Below are positions 45,514 to 52,715 of a DNA stretch of 52,715 bases, one piece after another. The stretch lies in contig JAECRO010000017.1 of NCBI GenBank assembly GCA_016000195.1, positions 1-52,715 of the forward strand, written 5' to 3'. Source of the DNA: Burkholderiales bacterium. Lineage in GTDB: Bacteria; Pseudomonadota; Gammaproteobacteria; Burkholderiales; Burkholderiaceae_C. Each line of letters starts with the position of its first letter. Positions within the stretch are counted from its first letter, which is position 1. Both the position numbers and the translations under genes were made by a program. Under the pieces are notes generated by a model, which worked only from the letters and a program-made list of their open reading frames with translations, did not search any database and was not told the DNA's origin.

Positions 45514-46104
45514 ATCGCTACAGAATTTCGTGACCGCCGTCACCGTGAAGAACGCAAGCATCGCTTGAACCGTGAAATCATGGCCCCTGAAGTACGCCTG
45601 ACCGGGCCAGACAACGAGCCTTTGGGCGTTGTCAGCCTCATGGAAGCGTTGCGTTTGGCTGGTGAAGCGGATGTGGACTTGGTAGAGATATCGCCCACAG
45701 CTATTCCGCCTGTGTGCCGGCTCATGGACTACGGCAAGTTTAAATATGCCGAGCAGAAAAAGGCGGCGGAAGCGAAGTCCAAGCAAAAAGTGATTGAGGT
45801 TAAGGAAATCAAGTTCCGTCCTGGCACTGATGATGGTGACTACAACATCAAATTGCGTAATATCAAGCGTTTTCTCGATGACGGCGACAAGTGCAAGATT
45901 ACCCTGCGCTTTCGCGGTCGGGAAATTACTCACCAAGAGCTTGGTCTGGCCTTGCTGGCGCGGATTCGCGACGAACTGGCTGATTTGATCTTGGTAGAAC
46001 AGTTTCCCAAGCTTGAAGGCCGTCAGATGGTCATGATGATTGCGCCCGGTCGCAAGAAAGTTGCATCCAAAGCCACTGCAGAAGCTACGTCAGCTTCTTC
46101 TTGA
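45514..46104 (+). CDS. infC: Translation initiation factor IF-3, ATC start
   Basis: This 196-residue IF-3 binds the 30S subunit and checks start-codon pairing. The N domain begins [20 protein letters not shown]; the linker [20 protein letters not shown] and C domain [20 protein letters not shown] follow. Translation most likely starts at ATC 45514, 8 nt after AAGGA. The first ATG, at 45565, would remove conserved N-terminal residues and has no ribosome site. A non-canonical start lets IF-3 repress its own synthesis, as established in E. coli (AUU). Confidence 0.93.
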   Translation: MATEFRDRRHREERKHRLNREIMAPEVRLTGPDNEPLGVVSLMEALRLAGEADVDLVEISPTAIPPVCRLMDYGKFKYAEQKKAAEAKSKQKVIEVKEIKFRPGTDDGDYNIKLRNIKRFLDDGDKCKITLRFRGREITHQELGLALLARIRDELADLILVEQFPKLEGRQMVMMIAPGRKKVASKATAEATSASS

Positions 46105-46335
46105 GCTTACCGTTATAAATTAAGGGCTTGCTGATTTTTAGTCGGCAGGTCGTTAAAGGGGCACTTAGCCGTGTTCCTGTGAAGTCAGGCGATAAGCCGG
46201 ATTTCCAGAAGTGACGGTCTTAAGACTGTTGCACCAATGGCAAGCGTCAAGCCTGCCATTACAAGTGGCTCGGGGCCATCAAGCCTGCGAAAGTTTCGCA
46301 GCGCCTCACGAGCACAAATGAAAAGGAGCGTTTAT
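46105..46335 (+). promoter_or_regulatory. infC-rpmI intercistronic leader
   Basis: This 231-bp non-coding stretch holds inverted repeats, including GCGAAAGTTTCGC near 46286-46299. In E. coli the same interval carries the pseudoknot through which ribosomal protein L20 represses rpmI-rplT translation. Here I infer an analogous autoregulatory leader or a secondary promoter from position and length; no precise pseudoknot was verified. Confidence 0.4.
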
Positions 46336-46539
46336 ATGCCCAAAATGAAGACCAAGAGCGGCGCTAAAAAGCGTTTCCGCGTTCGTCCAGGTGGCACCGT
46401 CAAGCGCGGTCAAGCCTTCAAGCGTCACATCCTGACCAAGAAGACCACGAAAAACAAACGTCAACTGCGTGGTTCAGTCGCTGTTCATGAGACCAATATG
46501 GGTCACATGGCACAGATGCTGCCAGGCCGTGGCATTTAA
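46336..46539 (+). CDS. rpmI: 50S ribosomal protein L35
   Basis: This 67-residue, highly basic protein has the canonical [20 protein letters not shown] opening and [16 protein letters not shown]. The start at 46336 follows AAAAGGAG; a longer frame upstream is leader sequence. It is assembled into the large subunit and is encoded 24 bp before rplT. Confidence 0.98.
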   Translation: MPKMKTKSGAKKRFRVRPGGTVKRGQAFKRHILTKKTTKNKRQLRGSVAVHETNMGHMAQMLPGRGI

Positions 46540-46563
46540 TTAACGACGAACAAGGAGTAATAC

Positions 46564-46923
46564 ATGCCTCGCGTCAAACGTGGTGTAACGGCTCGCGCCC
46601 GCCACAAAAAAGTTCTGGCCCTTGCAAAAGGTTTTCGCGGTCGCCGCGGTAACGTCTTCCGCATCGCCAAAGAAGCGGTAATGAAGGCGGGGCAATATGC
46701 CTACCGTGACCGTCGTAACAAGAAACGTGTGTTCCGCCGTCTGTGGATCGCTCGTATCAATGCTGCAAGCCGTTCGTTTGGCCTGACCTACAGCCAGTTT
46801 GCCAATGGCCTGAAAAAAGCCGGTATTGAGATTGACCGCAAGGTGCTGTCCGATATGGCAATTCACGATAGCGCCGCTTTCGGTGCCATCGTTGAACAGG
46901 CTAAAGCCAAGCTTGCTGCCTGA
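46564..46923 (+). CDS. rplT: 50S ribosomal protein L20
   Basis: This 119-residue large-subunit assembly protein has the N-terminus [20 protein letters not shown], then [20 protein letters not shown] and a C-terminal globular domain. AAGGAG precedes the ATG. It is cotranscribed with rpmI, and a terminator at 46976-47008 ends the cluster before pheS. L20 is the known repressor of this operon in E. coli. Confidence 0.98.
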   Translation: MPRVKRGVTARARHKKVLALAKGFRGRRGNVFRIAKEAVMKAGQYAYRDRRNKKRVFRRLWIARINAASRSFGLTYSQFANGLKKAGIEIDRKVLSDMAIHDSAAFGAIVEQAKAKLAA

Positions 46924-46934
46924 TTTTCAGGACA

Positions 46935-46966
46935 AAATGCTATTATAAAGATAGCTGTTTTCGCAA
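46935..46966. repeat. Partial dispersed-repeat copy F after rplT
   Basis: AATGCTATTATAAAGATAGCTG and TTCGCAAG resemble repeat arms (GCTAT/ATAGC pairing and GCGCAAG-like core). It is degenerate and only weakly supported. Confidence 0.4.
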
Positions 46967-46975
46967 GAAAATAAA

Positions 46976-47008
46976 GGGCTGGAGCTTGAAAAAGCTCTGG
47001 CCCTTTTT
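46976..47008 (+). terminator. Intrinsic terminator between rplT and pheS
   Basis: GGGCTGGAGCTT pairs with AAGCTCTGGCCC around a GAAA-type loop, followed by TTTTT. No Phe-rich leader ORF precedes it, so it reads as a simple end of the rplT transcript. Confidence 0.85.
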
Positions 47009-47095
47009 CATGGTCTTTGGAGTAGCGTTGGAATTATGGCCGGGGGCCAAAAGTAACGCTGCTGTATTTCTCCCCGCACCCGTACAAGAGAATTT

Positions 47096-48160
47096 ATGAA
47101 CGACGCCGATACCCTCAACGAACTGGTAACTGCTGCCAAAACCAGTTTTGTCCAGTCAGTGACGCCTGCCGATCTGGAAAATGCCAAAGCCCAGTTTCTG
47201 GGAAAATCAGGCCGCATTACCGAGTTGATGAAGGGTGTGGCGCAGCTTTCCGTGGAAGAAAAAAAATCCCGTGGTGCTGCAATTAATCTGGCAAAGCAGG
47301 CCATTGAAGCCGCACTGAATGAGCGTCGCCAAGCCCTTGCCGATGCCGAGCTTGAAAAACAGCTCAAAGCTGAAGCCCTTGATGTGAGTCTGCCCGGTCG
47401 CCAGCGTTCGCCAGGTGGCCTGCATCCAGTGTCGCTGACGCTCGAGCGGATTGAAGCCATTTTCGGATCCATGGGGTTTGACGTGGCGCAGGGTCCTGAG
47501 ATTGAAACCGACTGGTTCAACTTCACCGCGCTCAATACGCCCGAAGACCATCCGGCGCGTTCCATGCATGACACCTTCTATGTCGAAGGCGGTACGGAAG
47601 CGGCGCCCAATCTACTGCGCACACATACCAGCCCGATGCAGATTCGTTACGCCGTCCAGCACGTTAAAAAACACCAAGCACTGATCGATGCCGGCGGCCG
47701 CATGCCTGAGATTCGAGTCATCGCACCGGGCCGCACATACCGAGTGGACAGCGATGCCACCCATTCACCAATGTTTCATCAGTGCGAAGGCTTGTGGATC
47801 GGCGAGAACGTGAGCTTCAAGGACTTGAAGTACGTGTTCACTGATTTTTGCCGCACTTTCTTTGAAAGCAACGATCTGGTGCTGCGTTTCAGGCCTAGTT
47901 TTTTCCCGTTCACCGAGCCCAGCGCCGAGATCGACATCCAGTTCCAGACTGGCCCGCTGGCCGGACGCTGGCTGGAAGTGGCCGGCTCTGGCCAGGTCCA
48001 TCCGAACGTGGTGCGCAACATGGGGCTGGACCCCGAAAAATACATCGGCTTTGCCTTTGGCATGGGACCGGACCGTCTGACAATGCTGCGCTACGGAGTC
48101 AATGATCTGCGCCTGTTTTTTGACGGCGATGTCCGCTTTTTGTCCCAGTTCCAGTCATAA
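47096..48160 (+). CDS. pheS: Phenylalanyl-tRNA synthetase alpha chain
   Basis: This 354-residue catalytic subunit of the alpha2-beta2 enzyme has an N-terminal coiled coil (about 1-90) that grips tRNA. The class II core begins [20 protein letters not shown], with [20 protein letters not shown], motif 2 region [20 protein letters not shown] and motif 3 [20 protein letters not shown]. Full length. The beta-chain gene follows 23 bp later. Confidence 0.98.
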   Translation: MNDADTLNELVTAAKTSFVQSVTPADLENAKAQFLGKSGRITELMKGVAQLSVEEKKSRGAAINLAKQAIEAALNERRQALADAELEKQLKAEALDVSLPGRQRSPGGLHPVSLTLERIEAIFGSMGFDVAQGPEIETDWFNFTALNTPEDHPARSMHDTFYVEGGTEAAPNLLRTHTSPMQIRYAVQHVKKHQALIDAGGRMPEIRVIAPGRTYRVDSDATHSPMFHQCEGLWIGENVSFKDLKYVFTDFCRTFFESNDLVLRFRPSFFPFTEPSAEIDIQFQTGPLAGRWLEVAGSGQVHPNVVRNMGLDPEKYIGFAFGMGPDRLTMLRYGVNDLRLFFDGDVRFLSQFQS

Positions 48161-48183
48161 AAACAAGAAAAAAAGGTAAGACT

Positions 48184-50610
48184 ATGCAATTTCCAGAATC
48201 CTGGTTGCGCGAATTTTGTAACCCGCCACTTAGCACCGAGCAGCTCGCTGAAACTCTGACCATGGCCGGACTTGAAGTTGAAGAACTCAAGCCGGTCGCG
48301 CCGCCTTTTACCCACATTGTGGTTGGTGAAATCATGGATGCCGTCCAGCACCCCAATGCTGACCGCCTGCGCGTGTGCCAAGTCGATGTGGGGCAGGGTG
48401 CTTTACTTACCATTGTCTGCGGTGCGCCCAATGCCCGAGTCGGCATCAAGGTGCCCTGTGCCTTGGTGGGTGCCGAGTTGCCGCCTGGCGAAGATGGCAA
48501 ACCTTTCCTGATCAAGGTTGGCAAGTTGCGCGGCGTCGAAAGCCAAGGCATGCTGTGCTCGGCGCGGGAACTCAAGCTCTCGGAAGACCACGGTGGTCTG
48601 TTGGAACTGGCTCCTGACGCACCGCTTGGACAAGACATTCGCCAACATCTCCAGCTTGATGACACGCTGTTTACGCTTAAGCTAACGCCCAACCTAGCGC
48701 ACTGTCTGAGCGTTTATGGCGTTGCACGTGAGGTTGCAGCCCTGACTGGTGAGCCTCTGAAGACGCCATTCATTCCTGAAGCCGTTGTTGGAATTTTCGA
48801 CAAACTGGCCGTCAAGGTCAGCGCGCCTGAGTTGTGCGGCCGTTTCTCTGGTCGCATCGTTCGCAATGTGAATCCGCAGGCATCGACACCCGCATGGATG
48901 GTGGATCGCCTGGCGCGCTGCGGTCAGCGCAGCGTCACCGCGTTGGTGGATATTTCCAACTATGTGATGTTCGAACTAGGCCGCCCAAGCCATATTTTCG
49001 ACCTCGATAAAATTCATGGCGGGCTGGACGTTCGCTGGGGTAGGTGCGGCGAAACGCTCAAGCTGCTGAATGGCAATACCGTCACGGTTGATGAAAAAGT
49101 GGGTGTTATTGCCGACGATGTTCAAGTTGAATCGCTGGCCGGTATCATGGGCGGCGATGCGACGGCGGTGTCAAACAGCACTGAAAACATTTATGTTGAA
49201 GCGGCTTTCTGGTGGCCGAAAGCTATAGCAGGTCGTTCGCGCCGCTTTAACTTCTCCACTGATGCCGGCCATCGATTTGAGCGTGGCGTTGATGCCGGCC
49301 AAACGGTGGAACATATTGAACGAATTACGCAGCTCATCATGGCGATTTGCGGTACGCCTGATACGGTATGCAGTCCGATTGATGACCTGCGGGTCAACCT
49401 GCCCAAAGCCATACCCGTGACCTTGCGCGTGGAGCGCGCAGCCAGAGTGATCGGCATGCCGGTTACTCAGGCGCAATGTCTGGATGCGCTCAAGCGCCTC
49501 GGCCTCGGAGTTAGGGTCGGCGCAGGTACCTTGACCGTCACTCCGCCCAGTTATCGTTTCGACCTGCAAATCGAGGAAGACTTGATTGAAGAGGTGGTAC
49601 GAATGCTCGGTTACAACCAACTGCCTGAAACACCGCCCCTTGCACCGATCACCGCCAGAATCCGTCCAGAAGCTCAGCGCAGTCCTTTTGCCGTGCGCCG
49701 GGTGCTGGCTTCACTGGGCTATCAGGAAACTATCAATTTCAGTTTCGTGGAAGCGCGCTGGGAACATGAGCTTGCGGGTAACCCCAATCCGATCAAGCTG
49801 CTGAACCCGATTGCCAGCCAGATGAGTGTGATGCGCTCATCGTTACTGGGTTCCTTGTTGCAGGTGCTCAAGTTCAACCTGGATCGAAAGGCTGCGCGTG
49901 TGAATGTGTTTGAGCTGGGGCGGGTATTCTTGCGCGACGCGCAAAGCCAGAACACTGATACCACCGTGGCGGGCTTCTATCAACCTATGCGCGTAGCCGG
50001 CTTGGCCTATGGTTCCAAATCGTCATTGGATTGGAGTCAGTCAGATAAAGTAGTAGACTTTTTTGACATCAAGGGCGATGTTGAAGCCTTGCTGGCGCCA
50101 TTGAAGACCGTTTTTGCACCGGCAGCGCATCCCGCCATGCATCCCGGCCGTTGCGCCAGTGTGTCGGTTGCTGGGCAATTGATTGGTTTCGTTGGCGAGT
50201 TGCATCCACGATGGCGCCAAGGCTATGAGCTGGCTCAAGCCCCCTTGCTGTTTGAACTGGAACTTGATGCGGTATTGGAACGCCAGGTACCTGTTTTCAA
50301 GGCAGTCAGCAAGCTGCAGCCCGTCGAACGCGATATTGCCGTGATCGTGCAGGAAAGTGTGACCCATGCAACGCTCATGGCCGCCATTCATCATGCTGAT
50401 ACACAAGGTTTGCTCAAGGCGGCAACGCTGTTCGACGTATATCGGCCGCAGCATGCCAATTCAACTATGCAATTAGGCGAAAAAAGTCTGGCCGTACGCC
50501 TGCTGCTGTCAAGTGATGTTGTGACCTTGACTGAGGAGTCCATTGAGGCTGCTGTTCATGCGGTATTGAAAAGCCTGGAAGCTCAATTCCAGGCACGGCT
50601 ACGTGCTTGA
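48184..50610 (+). CDS. pheT: Phenylalanyl-tRNA synthetase beta chain
   Basis: This 808-residue subunit has an N-terminal tRNA-binding/EMAP-like domain (VGEIMDAVQHPNADRLRVCQ), a B3/B4 editing domain, a B5 DNA-binding-like domain, a catalytic-like core lacking motifs, and a C-terminal anticodon-binding FDX-ACB domain (FKAVSKLQPVERDIAVIVQE). AAAAAAAGGT precedes the ATG. It is cotranscribed with pheS and probably ihfA, 42 bp downstream. Confidence 0.98.
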   Translation: MQFPESWLREFCNPPLSTEQLAETLTMAGLEVEELKPVAPPFTHIVVGEIMDAVQHPNADRLRVCQVDVGQGALLTIVCGAPNARVGIKVPCALVGAELPPGEDGKPFLIKVGKLRGVESQGMLCSARELKLSEDHGGLLELAPDAPLGQDIRQHLQLDDTLFTLKLTPNLAHCLSVYGVAREVAALTGEPLKTPFIPEAVVGIFDKLAVKVSAPELCGRFSGRIVRNVNPQASTPAWMVDRLARCGQRSVTALVDISNYVMFELGRPSHIFDLDKIHGGLDVRWGRCGETLKLLNGNTVTVDEKVGVIADDVQVESLAGIMGGDATAVSNSTENIYVEAAFWWPKAIAGRSRRFNFSTDAGHRFERGVDAGQTVEHIERITQLIMAICGTPDTVCSPIDDLRVNLPKAIPVTLRVERAARVIGMPVTQAQCLDALKRLGLGVRVGAGTLTVTPPSYRFDLQIEEDLIEEVVRMLGYNQLPETPPLAPITARIRPEAQRSPFAVRRVLASLGYQETINFSFVEARWEHELAGNPNPIKLLNPIASQMSVMRSSLLGSLLQVLKFNLDRKAARVNVFELGRVFLRDAQSQNTDTTVAGFYQPMRVAGLAYGSKSSLDWSQSDKVVDFFDIKGDVEALLAPLKTVFAPAAHPAMHPGRCASVSVAGQLIGFVGELHPRWRQGYELAQAPLLFELELDAVLERQVPVFKAVSKLQPVERDIAVIVQESVTHATLMAAIHHADTQGLLKAATLFDVYRPQHANSTMQLGEKSLAVRLLLSSDVVTLTEESIEAAVHAVLKSLEAQFQARLRA

Positions 50611-50652
50611 TGTTCCGCTTCAGATCATCAAATATAAGTAATAGCCAGAAAG

Positions 50653-51063
50653 ATGCCCATGGAATTTTCTGTTGAAAATCTGGAGACTCCGGCGTTGACC
50701 AAAGCGCATCTGGCAGAGTTGCTGTTTGAGCAGATCGGACTCAATAAGCGCGAATCCAAAGAAATGATTGACGCGTTTTTTGAACTGATCTCAGGTTGTC
50801 TGGTGGAAGGGAACGATGTCAAAATCTCGGGGTTTGGCAACTTTCAGATTCGCACTAAAGCTCCGCGTCCAGGCCGTAACCCACGAACTGGCGAAGCCAT
50901 TCCAATTGAGTCGCGCCGGGTCGTAACATTTCACGCGAGCCACAAGCTCAAGGACCAGATACAGGGAAACACCTTTGCCGAGTCGACGATAGAAAGTATT
51001 TTTACCGAAGGTAATGGTAACTTCTCAATAACCCATGGCAGCAACAGTTTTGAGGATGGCTGA
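50653..51063 (+). CDS. ihfA: Integration host factor alpha subunit with C-terminal extension
   Basis: This 136-residue nucleoid protein bends DNA as a heterodimer with IhfB. The HU/IHF fold is clear: LTKAHLAELLFEQIGLNKRE, then VKISGFGNFQIRTKAPRPGR and NPRTGEAIPIESRRVVTFHA. Typical IhfA is about 100 residues; here about 30 extra residues (QGNTFAESTIESIFTEGNGN and beyond) follow SHKLKDQI. ATG 50653 or 50659 could start. The gene directly precedes mobile-element debris, so its tail may derive from a rearrangement. Confidence 0.94.
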   Translation: MPMEFSVENLETPALTKAHLAELLFEQIGLNKRESKEMIDAFFELISGCLVEGNDVKISGFGNFQIRTKAPRPGRNPRTGEAIPIESRRVVTFHASHKLKDQIQGNTFAESTIESIFTEGNGNFSITHGSNSFEDG

Positions 51064-51102
51064 TTGGTTAAACTCGGCGCTATTAAAAGCAGATAAAAAA
51101 GG

Positions 51103-51549
51103 ATGCCTGGCTACCGACAGGTGTCGAAAGCCATGGCACCTATTGAAAAAGAAGAGATGACACCGCTGGTCAAGAAATTGGTGGCGATGATCGAGAACTT
51201 GCGGGAAGAAAACCAGCGGTTAAAAGAACAAGTGCAGCAGATGCGAGATGAAATAGCGGTGCTCAAAGGAGAAAAGGCCAAGCCGAAATTCAAATCCAGC
51301 AAGATGGATGAAAACACGGACAAGGACGATGGAGATGCATGCCAGGGCGAGAAAGCAGAAAAGCCAAAACGAGCGGGCTCGGCCAAGCGAAGCAAAACAG
51401 CCCAATTGCAAATACACGAAGAATGCGTGATTGCACCAACGATGCCCGTGCCAGCCAATGCACGATTTAAAGGCTACCGTGATGTTGTGATCCAGGGGCT
51501 GGTGATCAAAGCCCACAACACACGATACAGGCTGGAGTGCTGGCGATAA
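51103..51549 (+). pseudogene. 5' fragment of an IS transposase gene
   Basis: This 148-residue frame has an N-terminal leucine-zipper-like coiled coil (LVKKLVAMIENLREENQRLK EQ-type heptads), a charged linker and RFKGYRDVVIQGLVIKAHNT followed by RYRLECWR, then a stop. These segments match the beginning of IS66-like zipper transposases with an FKGYxxxVVQ block. The catalytic part is missing, so this is a remnant. It begins 39 bp after ihfA. The cut lies near 51549 where an IS256-type end begins. Confidence 0.7.
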
Positions 51550-51610
51550 AGCAACATCAATTCTGTAAATTTCGATTTTGGTTTTGGGGTTGTTGCGCAA
51601 TAGCGTCGGA

Positions 51611-52264
51611 TCAGGGTTTCATGTTCAGGTAGATTTTTGCGCTCATCCACTCCTCGTCTTGTTCGGCCAGCAAGGCGCTGACCAGTCGCAGGCAACTGTC
51701 CGTGTTTGGAAACAGCGTAGCGACACGGGTCCGTCGCTTGAGTTCCCTGTTCAAGCGCTCCAGGCCATTGGTGGTACGCAGGCGCAGCCGATGGGCCTCG
51801 GGCAGACCAAACACGGCGAAACCCTCAGCTTCGATCTCGCCAATGCGCCGGGTGCCAAAGTAGGGGAACAGGTCTTTTTCAAGGTTGCGTTTTTCCCGGA
51901 TGGCGTAATGACTGCTCCAGCCGTCGAGCTTCATGGCGTACCACTCCAGCGCCGTCGCCTTGAAGGTGTCGCCATCGGGCGTGATGGCTTTGAGCTTGGC
52001 CACCTTGCGCACCATCACCGGATCAGCCCCTTGTGACTTTTGCAGCTTGACGGCATCCCGCGCCTTGCGGGCATCGGACAGGCCCACGGCTGGGTATCCG
52101 CCAAGTGCTATGCGGCCTTCCTTGCCGTTGGCGTAGAGCTTGCAGAACCAGCGCTTCGAGCCTGCCGGGCTTACTTCCAGATACAGCCCGCCTGAGTCGG
52201 TGAAACGTGCTCGCTTCTTGTCTGGGGGGCAGGCGGCATTTTTGCATTGCTTGTCGGTCAACAT
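51611..52264 (-). pseudogene. Chimeric ORF: tyrosine-integrase N-terminus fused to IS256-type transposase C-terminus
   Basis: About 217 residues. The first part (MLTDKQCKNAACPPDKKRAR, then FTDSGGLYLEVSPAGSKRWF) is the arm-binding DUF4102 domain of P4-type island integrases and continues to about FPYFGTRRIGEIE. From near 51829 the frame switches to the tail of an IS256/mutator transposase (LRTTNGLERLNRELKRRTRV, ending SAKIYLNMKP). The integrase catalytic domain with its R-H-R-Y residues is gone, so it cannot recombine. The ATG at 52264 is in GGGGAAC-rich DNA. It lies next to tRNA-Pro, the usual insertion target. Confidence 0.8.
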
Positions 52265-52364
52265 CGGGGAACTCCAGGCCGGGGAACAGGTTTTCAGAGG
52301 GGAATCGGGGAACAAGCGGCTGATTTCTCAGTTTTGCCCCGTTTGTTCCCCGTAATGTTCCCCG
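52265..52364. repeat. Cluster of GGGGAAC boxes upstream of the integrase start
   Basis: GGGGAAC-type boxes occur at 52265-52272, 52280-52287, 52299-52305 (GGGGAAT) and 52306-52313, and inverted as GTTCCCCG at 52345-52352 and 52357-52364. Such clusters next to an island integrase usually are arm-type or autoregulatory binding sites; this function is inferred. Confidence 0.6.
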
Positions 52365-52430
52365 GTTTGACGTGCCTGTCAATGTCCAGCTTTGTACGCC
52401 GCTGTACTCTAAACTATTGATTTACCAATG

Positions 52431-52467
52431 AAAAAGGCCGCTAACTGTATGTCGTTAGCGGCCTTTG
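52431..52467. terminator. Strong hairpin terminator of tRNA-Pro
   Basis: AAAGGCCGCTAAC pairs with GTTAGCGGCCTTT over a short loop. On the minus strand the T-run follows the stem just after the tRNA 3' end, so it terminates the tRNA transcript; it may also act in the other direction. Confidence 0.88.
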
Positions 52468-52477
52468 TCTTTAGTCG

Positions 52478-52554
52478 TGGTCGGTGTGAAAGGATTCGAA
52501 CCTTCGACCCCTTGCACCCCATGCAAGTGCGCTACCAGGCTGCGCCACACACCG
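52478..52554 (-). tRNA. tRNA-Pro (anticodon GGG)
   Basis: The 77-nt cloverleaf includes an encoded CCA. The acceptor stem is CGGTGTG/CACACCG, the D-arm carries GCGC...GCGC, the anticodon stem is CTTGC/GCAAG around loop ATGGGGT with anticodon GGG, and the T-loop is TTCGAAT. It is a common integration site for genomic islands, consistent with the neighbouring integrase remnant. Confidence 0.95.
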
Positions 52555-52595
52555 ATCAACTGCAGATTATAACCTGCTCTGGAGAGCCAAAATTC

Positions 52596-52691
52596 TTAAC
52601 TGGATGAGCCAAGCAGATCACGGATTTTGAGTAATTCTTGGCGAACCAGATTAAGCAGCGACTCAGTAAGCGCTCCACGAACCCCAGACTT
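52596..52691 (-). other. Possible C-terminal fragment of a MerR-type regulator
   Basis: A minus-strand frame ends ...LLNLVRQELLKIRDLLGSSS with TAA at 52596-52598. This helical tail resembles the end of the MerR-type gene that, to my knowledge, often sits between ihfA and tRNA-Pro in Burkholderiales. The frame closes upstream at a TGA near 52692-52694, so it is broken or not the right frame. Confidence 0.25.
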
Positions 52692-52715
52692 TCAAAGATG
52701 AATTGAAATCGGCAT

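Noticed and set aside
46976..47095. Possible phenylalanine attenuator before pheS, as in enterobacteria
   Set aside because: There is a terminator but no leader ORF with Phe codons and no alternative pairing; it fits the end of rplT.
52265..52364. CRISPR-like array suggested by repeated GGGGAAC
   Set aside because: Boxes are 7-8 bp, irregularly spaced and in both orientations; there are no spacers or cas genes.
52478..52554. attR partner: duplicated tRNA-Pro 3' end near ihfA
   Set aside because: I looked around 51064-51110 and saw no copy of the tRNA 3' segment, so no intact island boundary pair can be claimed.

Overview
The window reads as a chromosomal segment of a Burkholderiales bacterium, most likely Comamonadaceae near Polaromonas or Rhodoferax. 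The evidence is the moderately high GC content, the order thrS-infC-rpmI-rplT-pheS-pheT-ihfA, Burkholderiales-like protein sequences, and a dispersed repeat with the core TCCTGCCTGCGCA flanked by AGCTGCT/GCTAT-type arms. No species can be proven from sequence reading alone.

Layout. 201-6964: a TetR-family repressor divergent from a three-gene RND efflux operon (adaptor, pump, outer-membrane channel). 7010-10901: glutamate racemase and class I fumarase, divergent from class II fumarase. 10981-17366: a YqhA-type membrane protein, acetyl-CoA synthetase, a small cytochrome c, a small Trp-rich membrane protein, ilvD and a divergent LysR regulator. 17550-22380: a large soluble multi-PAS hybrid histidine kinase, then lgt. 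22484-26414: a malonyl-CoA module (decarboxylase, enoyl-CoA hydratase-like protein, malonyl-CoA synthetase), followed by a half-length DMT permease. 27065-41631: a large polyamine catabolism and uptake cluster with puuB, a GNAT gene, a MocR regulator, puuD, puuA, a putrescine aminotransferase, a four-part spermidine/putrescine ABC transporter, puuC and a second glutamine-synthetase-like enzyme. 41900-43219: isocitrate lyase. 43512-51063: the thrS-to-ihfA translation block. 51103-52264: mobile-element wreckage. 52478-52554: tRNA-Pro(GGG).

How the genes work together. The polyamine block encodes uptake (PotFGHI) and the gamma-glutamyl route: PuuA glutamylates putrescine, PuuB oxidises it, PuuC oxidises the aldehyde and PuuD releases GABA. 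An alternative transaminase starts directly from putrescine. Acetyl-CoA synthetase, isocitrate lyase and the two fumarases belong to acetate and C4 metabolism. The malonate genes activate malonate and convert it to acetyl-CoA.

The strongest unexplained signal is upstream of thrS. An 11-codon leader ORF carries four Thr codons, three of them consecutive. It is followed by a segment that can pair with the 5' arm of a strong intrinsic terminator lying just before thrS. This looks like a threonine-responsive transcription attenuator controlling threonyl-tRNA synthetase. Other notable signals are tandem 14-bp palindromes 30 bp apart around the aceA promoter, a near-perfect match to the enterobacterial AcrR operator, a dispersed repeat captured inside coding sequences, an in-frame fusion of an integrase N-terminus to an IS256-type transposase tail beside tRNA-Pro, and short upstream ORFs apparently coupled to downstream genes.
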